DNA from: Haloterrigena salifodinae
GTDB lineage: Archaea; Halobacteriota; Halobacteria; Halobacteriales; Natrialbaceae
Direction of reading: 5' to 3'
Length of the DNA stretch: 64,000 nucleotides
NCBI RefSeq assembly: GCF_003977755.1
Contig: NZ_RQWN01000003.1
Coordinates: 496,001-560,000, forward strand
In this document: positions 34,368 through 42,706 of the stretch, piece by piece
How the letters are laid out: each line of letters begins with the position of its first letter
Position numbering within the stretch: the first letter of the stretch is position 1
The notes under the pieces: generated by a model
The model's input: only the letters and a program-made list of their open reading frames with translations
Databases searched by the model: none
Told to the model about the DNA's origin: nothing
Program-made: the position numbers and the translations under genes

Positions 34368-34456
34368 CGACCGCTACTAGTTTACCAACTGATGAATAAG
34401 TTGCTGTAGCAGATGGAGACGAGACATGCGGACTGTCTCCGCTCGAGTCGTCGTCG

Positions 34457-34696
34457 CTACTCTTCGATCGTCAGGACGCCGTTCTTCGCGGAGACGTCGC
34501 TGGCCTCTGGCGGGAGTTCGAACTCGAACTGGTCGCCGTCGGCGACGATGATCGCGGTCGAGCCGAGAACGTCCATTTCGAGGTCCGCGGCGGCGTTCCC
34601 GAAGTCGACGGCGATGACGCTGCCGTCGTCGTACTCGAACGTGCGGATGACCGCATCGTCTCGCTCGACGTTTTTGAGGGAATTGGGGACCTTCAT
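34457..34696 (-). CDS. Small Hsp20-like beta-sandwich protein
   Basis: A 79-residue acidic protein. The C-terminal half, FEFELPPEASDVSAKNGVLT, closely resembles the end of alpha-crystallin domains, in which LP...KNGVLT is the typical signature. The N-terminal part (VERDDAVIRTFEYDDGSVIA) fits the beginning of the same beta-sandwich. It is shorter than usual small heat-shock proteins, so oligomer-forming tails may be missing. Assignment as Hsp20-like is inference from the motif; a chaperone role is not shown. Confidence 0.65.
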   Translation of the reverse strand: MKVPNSLKNVERDDAVIRTFEYDDGSVIAVDFGNAAADLEMDVLGSTAIIVADGDQFEFELPPEASDVSAKNGVLTIEE

Positions 34697-34921
34697 TGTC
34701 TACCCGTGCGTAGGAGCCGAGCGGATTAAAGGGGCACGCCGGCAGCGTCCGGCGACCCGACGTCGACGTAACGCTTATCGAAATTCCGGCGAACGACCCA
34801 GTATGTCACGGCGTTCGCGCCGGCCGCGACGATTTCGACGATCGCGGCGGGTTCGACGGCCTCGAGCGGAAACGGGAACGGAACCGAAACCGAGGACGAG
34901 CGCGGAGGCGGGCCGACGGCG

Positions 34922-35881
34922 ATGACGGACCGCCGTCCCCCTCTCGTCTTCCTCGGCTCGCTAGCGGCGCTCTCGGCCAGCGTCGTTGCGCTCTCACGAC
35001 TGACCGGCGTCGGCATGGTCGTGCTCGCGCCGCTGTACATGTTTACGCCGATGCTCGCGGGGATCGCGACCTGCCTCGTCGGTCCGCCGTCGTTCGAACG
35101 GGCCGGACTCCGCGTCGGCTGGGGACGGCTCCGCTGGCTCGCGGTCGCCGCGGTCGTCCCCATCGCGCTCGTGTTGCTCGGGACCGCCATCTCGCTCGCC
35201 CTGCCGGGCGTCGAGTTCGTTCCCGACGCGAACCCGCTGACCGGCGAGGGGACGGATTTCGCACAGACCCAGGGCGGCGAACCCGTCGGGCCGTCGCTTC
35301 CCGGCTGGCCGCTCAACCTGCTCGCGACGATCGCCGTCGCGATCGGGGTCGGCGCGACGCTCAACGTGATCTTCGCCTTCGGCGAGGAGTTCGGCTGGCG
35401 CGGCGCGTTCCTCACCTCGCTCTCGCCCCTCGGCTTCTGGGGTGCGTCGGCCGTCACCGGACTGGTCTGGGGGCTGTGGCACACGCCGGTCGTCCTCGAG
35501 GGGTACAACTTCCCGAACGAACCCGTCCTCGGGGTTGGCGCCATAACCGTCGCCTGCCTCGCGATGTCGCCGGTCTACACCTACGTCACCCTCTCCGCGC
35601 GGTCGGTGCTGGCGCCGGCGATCTTCCACGGGACGTTCAACGCCTTCGCGACCACGCTGGTCGTCTTCGCGCAGGGAGGATCGGAACTCGTCGTCAACCC
35701 CGTCGGCCTGATGGGCGCGCTCGCGTTCGGGATCGCCGCGGCCCTCATCGCGCTCCGCGGGGCGCCGGAACTCACTGCCGACTGGGCCGTCGCCGGCGAG
35801 AACGACGCGGGCTCCGACGCTGGAGACGGTGATTCCGGCGGCGAGGCAGGAACGCTCGAGTCGTCGACCGGCGAGGCGTAA
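34922..35881 (+). CDS. CPBP-family intramembrane metalloprotease (Abi/CaaX protease type)
   Basis: A 319-residue polytopic protein of the CPBP family. The three catalytic motifs are visible: EEFGWRGAFL (EExxxR), the histidine of GLVWGLWHTPVV, and IFHGTFNAF with the late histidine and asparagine. About eight membrane helices can be counted. Family members cut prenylated or membrane proteins, confer bacteriocin self-immunity or have unknown roles. The C-terminal 45 residues are an acidic tail. It is 105 bp upstream of the helicase gene on the same strand. Confidence 0.88.
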   Translation: MTDRRPPLVFLGSLAALSASVVALSRLTGVGMVVLAPLYMFTPMLAGIATCLVGPPSFERAGLRVGWGRLRWLAVAAVVPIALVLLGTAISLALPGVEFVPDANPLTGEGTDFAQTQGGEPVGPSLPGWPLNLLATIAVAIGVGATLNVIFAFGEEFGWRGAFLTSLSPLGFWGASAVTGLVWGLWHTPVVLEGYNFPNEPVLGVGAITVACLAMSPVYTYVTLSARSVLAPAIFHGTFNAFATTLVVFAQGGSELVVNPVGLMGALAFGIAAALIALRGAPELTADWAVAGENDAGSDAGDGDSGGEAGTLESSTGEA

Positions 35882-35986
35882 GCGCCGGTGTTCTCACACC
35901 CGCCGGTCGACCCGACGTTTATGGCGGAAGCCGCGGCCACTGTACTCCGTCAGGGATATGCACCACCGTCACCGAGTAGGCGAAGA

Positions 35987-38407
35987 ATGACCGACTGGCG
36001 CTCGATCTTCGGCCACAAACGTCCCTACGACGAGCAGGTCGACGGCATCGAGACCGCGATCGACGCTGCTCGAGACGGCGGCTACTCCGTCGTCGAGGGC
36101 GCCTGTGGCACCGGAAAGACGATGATCGCGCTGACCGCGGGGGTCGACCTCGTGCGCGATCCCGACACCGACTACGAGCGCGTGTTCGTGCTCACGAGCG
36201 TCAAACAGCAACTCCACCAGTTCGAGGAAGACCTCGAGACGATCAACGAGAACCTCCCCGACGACTGGAACCCCGTTTCGGGGCTCACCCTCGTCGGAAA
36301 GGCCGACGTCTGCCCGTACAACCGCGCCGGCGCCGGCGGGATCGACGACGGCAACGTCTACGACCGCTGTGAGACCCTGCGGGATCGCACCCGCGACCTC
36401 ACCGGCGAGGGCGGCGACACGACCGCCGGGAGCCTGACCGCACAGGCCCGCAGCCAGCAGATAGGACTGGCGGACAGCGGCAGGCAGGGCGGCGGGCCGC
36501 GCCTTCTCCAGACGGCCGGCGAGACCGCGCCGTACTCGCCCGGCATCCCGGAGTACAGCGACGGCGGCCCCGTCGACGTCTCGACGGAGTACTGCCCGTT
36601 CTACGCCCAGTATCTCGAGGACCTGCCGGAGGAGGGCAGCGACGGCGATGCAGTGGAAGCGGTCCCCTACGACTTCACCGAGGCGGGGATGATCACCCCA
36701 AAGGATCTCGTCGCCCGCTCGGTCGCCCACGGCACCTGTCCGCACTCGGTGATGGGCGCCGTGCTCGGCCACGTCGAGGTCGTCATCGGGAACTACTACC
36801 ACGCGTTCGATCCCCGGACGACCGGCTCCTTTACCGGCGCCCTGCTCGACGACTCCACGTTCGTCGTCTGCGACGAGGCCCACATGTTAGAGCCTCGCGT
36901 CCGTGATCTGGTCAGCGACGGGGTCGCTGATCGGACCCTTCGGGACGCCGAGACCGAACTCTCGCGAGTCATCCAACCGATCAAGTTCGAGCGCGAGGGA
37001 CGGCGCGCCGAGGGCGGCTCCAAGACGGCCGACGCCGACCTCGTCCGCGCGGAACTCAACGACAGCGATGTCTCCTACGACGAACTCGAGCAGACCCTCG
37101 AGTTCGTTCGCGACCTCCGGAGCGAGCTCGACCGCCGGGTCACGGCGCACCTCGACCGGAAACACAGGGGGTGGCAGTCGAACCTCACCGACCTCTCGGA
37201 CGACGAGATTCCGCTGCGCGACCCCGCGGAACCGGCAGAGGACGAACTCACGGCCTGGGCCCGCGAGGCGGGGTACGGCGACGCCGACTGGGTCCGCGCC
37301 GAGGCCGTCGGCGCCGTCGTCGAGCGCGTTCTGAACGAAGCCGAGGACGAGGACCGCACCCGCGCCGCACCCGCCGTCGGCCGCGTCTTGGGCGAGTGGT
37401 ACCGGCGGGGCCACACCGACTACTTCCGCGAGATCGAACTCGAGCGCACCTGGGACGACACCGAACCCGCCGACTCGTGGCGCCGAGCCTACAACGCTCG
37501 CATGGCCCTGCACAACTGCGTCCCCAGCGACGCCATCGGCGAGCGCCTCGGCATGTTCGGCGGCGGCATCCTCATGAGCGCGACCTTGGAGCCCATGGAC
37601 GCGTTCACCGAGGTGACCGGACTGGACTACCTCGAGCGCGAGGAAGACCGGCCGGTCGTCGAACGCCGCTACGGCCTGCACTTCCCCGAGGAGAACCGCG
37701 AGAGCTTCGCGGTCGCGGCGCCGAAATACACCTACGATAACCGCGGCCGTCCGGGAGAGGAGAGCGAGGCACAACGCGCCTCGAGTGGAGCGGGCGATAG
37801 CCCGCTGAACCCCACGCGTCGACAGTACGTCGACGCCGTCGCCAAGGTCGGCCGACTGCCGGGCAACGTCCTCGTCGGGATGCCGAGCTACGCCGAGGCC
37901 GACTGGCTCGCCGGCGTCCTGGAGGAGCGACTCGAGAAACCCGTCCTGCTCGACGCCGCCAGCGACGACGAGACGACGCAGGCGCTCAAACGCGAGTTCT
38001 TCGACGGCGAGGGGAAGGTTCTCGTGACTAGCCTCCGCGGAACCCTGACCGAGGGTGTCGACTACAGCGGCGACCGACTCGCGGCCGCGGTGGTCTGTGG
38101 CGTCCCCATCGTCAACACCTCGAGTCCGCGCACGAAGGCCGTCCGCCGAGCCTACGACGACGAGTTCGGCGACGGCTTCACCTACGCGCTGACGATCCCC
38201 GCGGTCCGGAAGGCTCGGCAGGCCATCGGCCGCGTCATTCGGAGCCCCGAGGACGTTGGCGTCCGCGTGCTCTTGGACGAGCGCTACGCTCGCGATAGCT
38301 GGGACTCCGTGCGTCCGTACCTGCCCGACGACGGCGAGTTCCAGCCCGTCAGTCCGGACATGCTCGACGTCGGCCTCGATCGGTTCAAGAGTCGACTCGA
38401 ACAGTAG
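35987..38407 (+). CDS. XPD/Rad3-DinG family ATP-dependent DNA helicase
   Basis: An 806-residue superfamily 2 helicase. Walker A is GACGTGKTMIAL (residues 38-49), the DEAH box CDEAHM is near 295-300, and the motif V/VI segment with GVDYSGD and AIGRVIRSPEDVGVRVLLDER is near the C-terminus. Four cysteines in the expected iron-sulfur region (C109, C128, C203, C251) could hold a 4Fe-4S cluster as in XPD, though the spacing is wide. A C-terminal conserved tail lacks known repair-partner motifs. The start MTDWRSIF at 35987 is preferred over an upstream in-frame ATG at 35888 because family proteins begin near the GHKRPYDEQV segment. A role in DNA repair is likely. Confidence 0.88.
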   Translation: MTDWRSIFGHKRPYDEQVDGIETAIDAARDGGYSVVEGACGTGKTMIALTAGVDLVRDPDTDYERVFVLTSVKQQLHQFEEDLETINENLPDDWNPVSGLTLVGKADVCPYNRAGAGGIDDGNVYDRCETLRDRTRDLTGEGGDTTAGSLTAQARSQQIGLADSGRQGGGPRLLQTAGETAPYSPGIPEYSDGGPVDVSTEYCPFYAQYLEDLPEEGSDGDAVEAVPYDFTEAGMITPKDLVARSVAHGTCPHSVMGAVLGHVEVVIGNYYHAFDPRTTGSFTGALLDDSTFVVCDEAHMLEPRVRDLVSDGVADRTLRDAETELSRVIQPIKFEREGRRAEGGSKTADADLVRAELNDSDVSYDELEQTLEFVRDLRSELDRRVTAHLDRKHRGWQSNLTDLSDDEIPLRDPAEPAEDELTAWAREAGYGDADWVRAEAVGAVVERVLNEAEDEDRTRAAPAVGRVLGEWYRRGHTDYFREIELERTWDDTEPADSWRRAYNARMALHNCVPSDAIGERLGMFGGGILMSATLEPMDAFTEVTGLDYLEREEDRPVVERRYGLHFPEENRESFAVAAPKYTYDNRGRPGEESEAQRASSGAGDSPLNPTRRQYVDAVAKVGRLPGNVLVGMPSYAEADWLAGVLEERLEKPVLLDAASDDETTQALKREFFDGEGKVLVTSLRGTLTEGVDYSGDRLAAAVVCGVPIVNTSSPRTKAVRRAYDDEFGDGFTYALTIPAVRKARQAIGRVIRSPEDVGVRVLLDERYARDSWDSVRPYLPDDGEFQPVSPDMLDVGLDRFKSRLEQ

Positions 38408-38432
38408 CCGGACCGACGCTCGACTCGCGGCC

Positions 38433-38816
38433 TCACTCCGACTCGGAGTCCGAGCGGGGGTCGGACGCGTTGGAGTCGAACTCGAGATCGGACTCGGAGC
38501 CGGATCCGGACCGATCCAGCGTGATCGTCGTCGTTGTCGTCGTCGTCTCGGCGTACAGCGAGTACAGGAGAATCGTGAAGCCCGCGGCGATGCAACTGCT
38601 CTGGATTGCGACGCCGAGCGCGACGTTGTCGGCGCCGACGTGGGCGAGCGCGCCGCCGATCGAGCCGGCGACGATGACGCTAAAGCCGATGGCAACCGCT
38701 CGTAACGCTGCCGACCCCGTTCGTCGAAAGGCACGGTAGGCCAGCGCGGCGACGGCGCCGCCGGTGACGAACGTCGCCGTGTTCGCGGCCGCGATGAGGA
38801 GCGTGTATTCGTCCAT
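38433..38816 (-). CDS. Small polytopic membrane protein, haloarchaeal
   Basis: A 127-residue protein with three membrane helices (about 5-28, 36-56 and 66-87) and a Ser/Asp/Glu-rich C-terminal tail with a run of threonines (residues 90-97). The region before position 38817 in the open frame is not protein-like, so the ATG at 38816 (MDEYTLLIAAANTATFV) is chosen. Similar three-helix proteins are widespread in haloarchaea but have no known function. It is convergent with the helicase gene and divergent from the AI-2E permease. Confidence 0.65.
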   Translation of the reverse strand: MDEYTLLIAAANTATFVTGGAVAALAYRAFRRTGSAALRAVAIGFSVIVAGSIGGALAHVGADNVALGVAIQSSCIAAGFTILLYSLYAETTTTTTTITLDRSGSGSESDLEFDSNASDPRSDSESE

Positions 38817-39094
38817 AGCTACGTGCAAGCACTCGGCGTCCTCGAAACGATTGCGATCGTCGCCGTTCCGTCGATCGCTCCGAGCGACTCGGTAGTACGG
38901 TGTCCGCGGCTCTTGTACTTCAGTGACGCCGCCTATTCTCACTCGGAAAGAACGGTGCGAAGACGTTCGGTGAATTGCGTCGGTGCCGATCGCTCGAGGT
39001 CGACCGCTGCTGGCGACGCGTCGGTCGCGGCCCCGTCCGTTTTCGACGTTACGCTAATCCGAAAGATTTTGTCACACCGGTGAGAGTCACGGCT

Positions 39095-40207
39095 GTGACA
39101 GCGAACGCGACTGCGGACGACCGACGGTACGTGCTCGCGGGTATCGTCGCGCTACTCGGCCTCGTTACCGGTGCGATTCTGCTCGACGTCCTCGGGACGA
39201 TCATGTTTGCGCTGACGGTCGCCTACGTCCTGTTGCCCGTCCAGGGCTGGCTCCACCGGCGGGGCCTCTCGGAGTGGCTGTCGGCCGTCGCGGCGACCCT
39301 GCTCGGCTTCCTCGGAACCGTCGCCGTCTTCGCGCCGCTGGTCGTGGCGCTCTACGTCCGCTTCGACCAGATCCAGACCGTCCTCGAAGAGATTCCCGAC
39401 GAGTTTCCCGTCGCGGTCGCGGACTACACCTACACCGTCGACGTCGCCGAAGTCAGTTCGCTCGCGCTCAACTTTTTGAGCGACACGGCCGTCTCCTTCG
39501 CCGCGGCGCTGCCCGTGCTGGGGATCAAGTTCGCGCTGTTCGTCATTCTGCTGTTCGCACTGTTGCTCGAGGCCGACGCCGCCGGTCGCGCGGCCATCGC
39601 GCCGGTTCCCCACGGCTACCGCGACATCGTCTACGCGCTCGCGATGCGGGCCCGCGAGACGCTGTACGCGATCTACGTCCTGCAGTTCGCGACCTCGGTG
39701 GCGACGCTCGTCATCGCCTACCCGCTGTTCTGGCTGCTGGGCTACGACGCGGCGTTCACGATCGCCTTCTTCGCGGCGATACTGCAGTTCATCCCGATGA
39801 TCGGCCCCAGTCTGCTAATCGCGCCGATCGCGCTCTACCACGTCGCCGTCGGCGAACTCGTCGCCGGTCTCCTCGTCGGCGTCCTCGGAATGGCCCTCAT
39901 CGCCTGGCTTCCCGACATCGTCGTCCGACCGCGACTGGCCCGCCGTTCGGCCGGCCTCCCCGGGAGCCTCTACTTCGTCGGCTTCACCGGCGGACTGTTC
40001 ACGCTGGGCGCCATCGGCGTCGTCGTCGGGCCGCTGATCGTCGCCGTCTTCGTCGAGGCCGTCGACCTGCTGGCCGACGAGGTCAACGGCGACGCGACGC
40101 TCGCTGACCTTCTCGAGGACGACCTCGATGAGTCGTCGCCGACGGCGTCCGAGGCGGATGCGGAGACCAGTTTCGACGAATCGAAGACGCGGACCGCCGA
40201 CGACTGA
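39095..40207 (+). CDS. AI-2E family transporter (PerM/UPF0118 permease)
   Basis: A 370-residue polytopic protein with about eight membrane helices. The pattern of N-terminal helix pair (YVLAGIVALLGLVTGAILLD), the large central loop and the C-terminal block FIPMIGPSLLIAPIALYHVA followed by LPDIVVRPRLARRSAGLPGS and TLGAIGVVVGPLIVAVFVEA matches the AI-2E transporter family. The start is a GTG at 39095; another GTG at 39080 is also possible. The substrate is unknown (family members move quorum signals, sodium or other solutes). It ends 124 bp before the convergent halocin gene. Confidence 0.85.
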   Translation: MTANATADDRRYVLAGIVALLGLVTGAILLDVLGTIMFALTVAYVLLPVQGWLHRRGLSEWLSAVAATLLGFLGTVAVFAPLVVALYVRFDQIQTVLEEIPDEFPVAVADYTYTVDVAEVSSLALNFLSDTAVSFAAALPVLGIKFALFVILLFALLLEADAAGRAAIAPVPHGYRDIVYALAMRARETLYAIYVLQFATSVATLVIAYPLFWLLGYDAAFTIAFFAAILQFIPMIGPSLLIAPIALYHVAVGELVAGLLVGVLGMALIAWLPDIVVRPRLARRSAGLPGSLYFVGFTGGLFTLGAIGVVVGPLIVAVFVEAVDLLADEVNGDATLADLLEDDLDESSPTASEADAETSFDESKTRTADD

Positions 40208-40331
40208 TCGAACCGACTGGCCTGGTTCGTCTCGCTACCGGACGGCCGTTGACGTCGCGTCGTCCGCCCCGGAAGGGAGCGGTGATTTCGCTCGCTTCGG
40301 TTCCGGACTCGTTCTCACTGTCGCGAACCGT

Positions 40332-41183
40332 CTAACAGAGTCCCGCTCGGTCACAGGCCTCTTCAGCGACCGCGTCACCGCAGCCGCTGTATTCGTCGGC
40401 GACGGTGCAGACGATTTCGACGAAGCCCAGACAGCTGAGTCCCGCAACGGGAATCGTGATACCGAGGAATCCGCAGATGAATCCGCCGGCGGCACTACAC
40501 CCGATGGTACAGATTTGACCTGCGGCGTACTGACAGGCGCTACAGCTCGTAACTTCGATATCCGCTGGAGTGACAGCAGTGCCCGCGGAGCTGATCTGAT
40601 CCGGGTCGAGTTCACTATTGCGTGCTTCTCGGATCGCGTCCGTATCGACGGAAATGACCGTCGCTCCGTCGGACGTGGCCGCAGGCTGTGGCCCGTTGGC
40701 TTCCCCTCCGCTCGTGGGCTCGAACCGGTGAACTTCGTTGAGGACACCATCGTCGGTTTTGTAGTAGTAATCGAGACTGGCGACTTCGATCTCACCGGTA
40801 TCGGGATTGCGACCCACGACGATGCTGCCCTCGTCGGCGTCCGCCGGGTTCTCGAGATCGTACTGGACGACTTCTCGAGCGAAGTCCTCGCCTCGGGCGT
40901 AGCCGGCGACGACGCCATCGGCGTCGGTACGGACCTGTGCGCTGTCGGATCGAGCGCGCTGTGCGAGTTCGCGGAACGCGGGCGTCGCTGCGAGCTTGCG
41001 AGCGAGATCCCGTTTCTCAGCGCCGGTTAGCAGTTTCGCTTCCTCAGCCTGTGAGAGGTCACCTGCCGCGGCAGCCATTCCCGTCGACCCGGCAGCGAAT
41101 AACCCGGCGGCACCGACGGTTTTGAGAACGTTTCGACGGTTAATTCCATCGCTTCCATCCAGTTTGTTATTATCTTCTTTCAT
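40332..41183 (-). CDS. halC8: Halocin C8-like preproprotein (bacteriocin plus immunity domain)
   Basis: A 283-residue secreted peptide antibiotic precursor. Residues 16-40 have a twin-arginine signal (RRNVLKTVGAAGLFAAG). The last 76 residues (208-283; nucleotides 40562-40335) begin DIEVTSC and contain ten cysteines (positions 7, 10, 18, 22, 30, 44, 52, 61, 70 and 76 of this part), separated by hydrophobic GITIPVAG-type stretches. Length, Tat signal, cleavage position and cysteine pattern match halocin C8 of Natrinema sp. AS7092, where the same 283-residue ProC8 releases halocin and the N-terminal part HalI gives immunity. Cleavage here would be after VTPA. Residue differences from the published peptide, as I recall it, are few. 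A TATA-like element supports the start. Confidence 0.93.
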   Translation of the reverse strand: MKEDNNKLDGSDGINRRNVLKTVGAAGLFAAGSTGMAAAAGDLSQAEEAKLLTGAEKRDLARKLAATPAFRELAQRARSDSAQVRTDADGVVAGYARGEDFAREVVQYDLENPADADEGSIVVGRNPDTGEIEVASLDYYYKTDDGVLNEVHRFEPTSGGEANGPQPAATSDGATVISVDTDAIREARNSELDPDQISSAGTAVTPADIEVTSCSACQYAAGQICTIGCSAAGGFICGFLGITIPVAGLSCLGFVEIVCTVADEYSGCGDAVAEEACDRAGLC

Positions 41184-41196
41184 CGCTACAATACAC

Positions 41197-41206
41197 GGTA
41201 TAATGG
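41197..41206 (-). promoter_or_regulatory. TATA element of the halocin gene
   Basis: Read on the minus strand, CCATTATACC is an archaeal TATA element with its centre about 20 bp before the ATG at 41183. An A/T-rich stretch lies just upstream. This spacing suggests a short-leader or leaderless message. Confidence 0.55.
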
Positions 41207-41403
41207 ATGAAATATTGATAGTAACTTCTGCTCACAAAGCGTCGTTCGCTGTCCGTGCAGTCGATCCTCGTCGTGCAGCGGGTGGCCACTGTGTGCTCCG
41301 TCGGAGAATAGCGACCGCGGTACAGTCGTACCGCACCTCTTTCGAGAACCTCGTTCGTCGACGATCAGATACTTGTCTGTCGATCGGATGTGGACATCGA
41401 GAA

Positions 41404-42213
41404 TCAGTCCGTTTTGATCCTGTTTTCCGCTCGCTTGAACGACGCGTACTTTTCTTTCATCCACCGTTCGATACCGGGTACCGGATCGTCGAATCGCACG
41501 ACACCGTAGATCCCGCTTCCGTCGTTGTATGCGATAATCATGTATTTGTTCTCACTGAAACAAATTCCGTACGACGGATACTCGTCAACAACGATCATCT
41601 GTACCGTCTCCGACCGCTGTAACGCGTCGAACTCGGCCGGTTCTGCCTGCCCTATCGTTTCGAAACATTCTGCAGGACCGACGATTTCGCTATCCGTAGT
41701 CGACGCTCGTTGCGCGAGTACGGACGCGTATTTCGGGTTGATCGCCGGAGCGCATAGCCGCAGTCGATCGGCGTTTTCGATGAACGCAGTAAACTCGTTG
41801 ACGGCTTCGAACGGCACATCGAATCCGTTTACCGCGATTTCGCCCGATGACAGAGCGTCTACGTCGACCGAAAATTTTCGGGGTACTTTCGAGAGAAACG
41901 ATCCGATTTTCGCCGCGGATTCGATGTCCTCTAACAGGTCAGTGAAACTCGACAGAACGAACCGGCCTACTGGCGTAATCTCGTATACCTTTCCGCTTCG
42001 TTCTGTGACCCAGTCCCGTTCCTGTAACTCACGGAGATTGCGTCTGAGCGTCGTTCGATGAACATCTACCTTCTTTTCTAACTCGGACTGTGCGTGCGGT
42101 GATTCCGAGAGCACCTGGAGGATTCGAAGTCGGTCCTGTGTTCCAGTCAGGAATTGTACGTCTCTGTACCCGTTGTTCTCGACTCCGTGTTTGTGTTCGT
42201 TTTCTGATTTCAT
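41404..42213 (-). CDS. Winged-helix transcriptional regulator, possible halocin regulator
   Basis: A 269-residue regulator. Residues 20-85 form a winged helix (TGTQDRLRILQVLSESPHAQ, then VDVHRTTLRRNLRELQERDW, and VTPVGRF-type wing), followed by a 180-residue effector domain with a pattern known from archaeal methanogen-type regulators (FilR1/DUF1724-like): VDVDALSSGEIAVNG, RLRLCAPAINPKY and VQMIVVDEYPSYGICFSENK. It lies 220 bp upstream of the halocin gene on the same strand and is codon- and base-wise less GC-rich than the housekeeping genes. Control of halocin production is inferred from place alone. Confidence 0.82.
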   Translation of the reverse strand: MKSENEHKHGVENNGYRDVQFLTGTQDRLRILQVLSESPHAQSELEKKVDVHRTTLRRNLRELQERDWVTERSGKVYEITPVGRFVLSSFTDLLEDIESAAKIGSFLSKVPRKFSVDVDALSSGEIAVNGFDVPFEAVNEFTAFIENADRLRLCAPAINPKYASVLAQRASTTDSEIVGPAECFETIGQAEPAEFDALQRSETVQMIVVDEYPSYGICFSENKYMIIAYNDGSGIYGVVRFDDPVPGIERWMKEKYASFKRAENRIKTD

Positions 42214-42461
42214 GCGCGACGATTACGGTCATTGTATTTGCTCCGTCACCGATTCTCTATTATCTATCCAGTCCGGTTCCGGTGACTGTCACGATCTAAC
42301 TTGTCCGCATAGTTTTAATACACTATCAGATGTTATAGTTCTTTCCCGGGTAATAATAGAGCAAAAAAGTATGCCACGTGGCCAACGGTCGTTCTCGTTC
42401 CGATCGCCGTCACGTGATCAGTGCGACTGAAATGAAGGAGTGGAAATACCATTAAATTAAT

Positions 42462-42476
42462 AACTTATAGCAACGG
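42462..42476 (+). promoter_or_regulatory. TATA element of the 70-residue membrane protein gene
   Basis: AATAACTTATAGC (around 42460-42472) lies about 20 bp before the ATG at 42487, with an A-rich run just before it. It gives a leaderless or short-leader start. The surrounding 130 bp are AT-rich for this genome. Confidence 0.45.
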
Positions 42477-42486
42477 AAATACAAAT

Positions 42487-42699
42487 ATGAATCGTCGAAC
42501 GTCGCTTCCGGTTGCGATTCTCGTTACTAGTGTCGCCGTCCTCTGTATGCTAGTGCTTGCGACCGGATTTCTCGACCCCGACTGGATGCTCGACACGATC
42601 GGACTCATACCGTATCTCGGCGCGATAGTCGTGATGTTCGTCTGTTTCATTCTGTCGTTCTATTTTGACATGGTCGGTACGCTTCGTCGAGAACTGTAA
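42487..42699 (+). CDS. Small two-helix membrane protein in halocin region
   Basis: A 70-residue protein with two hydrophobic helices (LPVAILVTSVAVLCMLVLAT, about 7-26, and IGLIPYLGAIVVMFVCFILS, about 38-57). MNRRT at the start is basic; the end is charged (LRREL). No family recognised. It lies between the regulator and the ABC-2-like protein, and ends 8 bp before the convergent end of the latter. Its location hints at a part in halocin export, folding or protection, without direct evidence. Confidence 0.6.
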   Translation: MNRRTSLPVAILVTSVAVLCMLVLATGFLDPDWMLDTIGLIPYLGAIVVMFVCFILSFYFDMVGTLRREL

Positions 42700-42706
42700 T
42701 CGCCGC

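Noticed and set aside
38520-38560. A run of GTCGTC-type triplets that looks like a repeat tract
   Set aside because: It encodes the threonine run at the C-terminal side of a membrane protein (38433-38816) and needs no other explanation.
36887-38734. A 615-codon minus-strand open frame
   Set aside because: It is antisense to the helicase, whose Walker A, DEAH and C-terminal motifs are clear.
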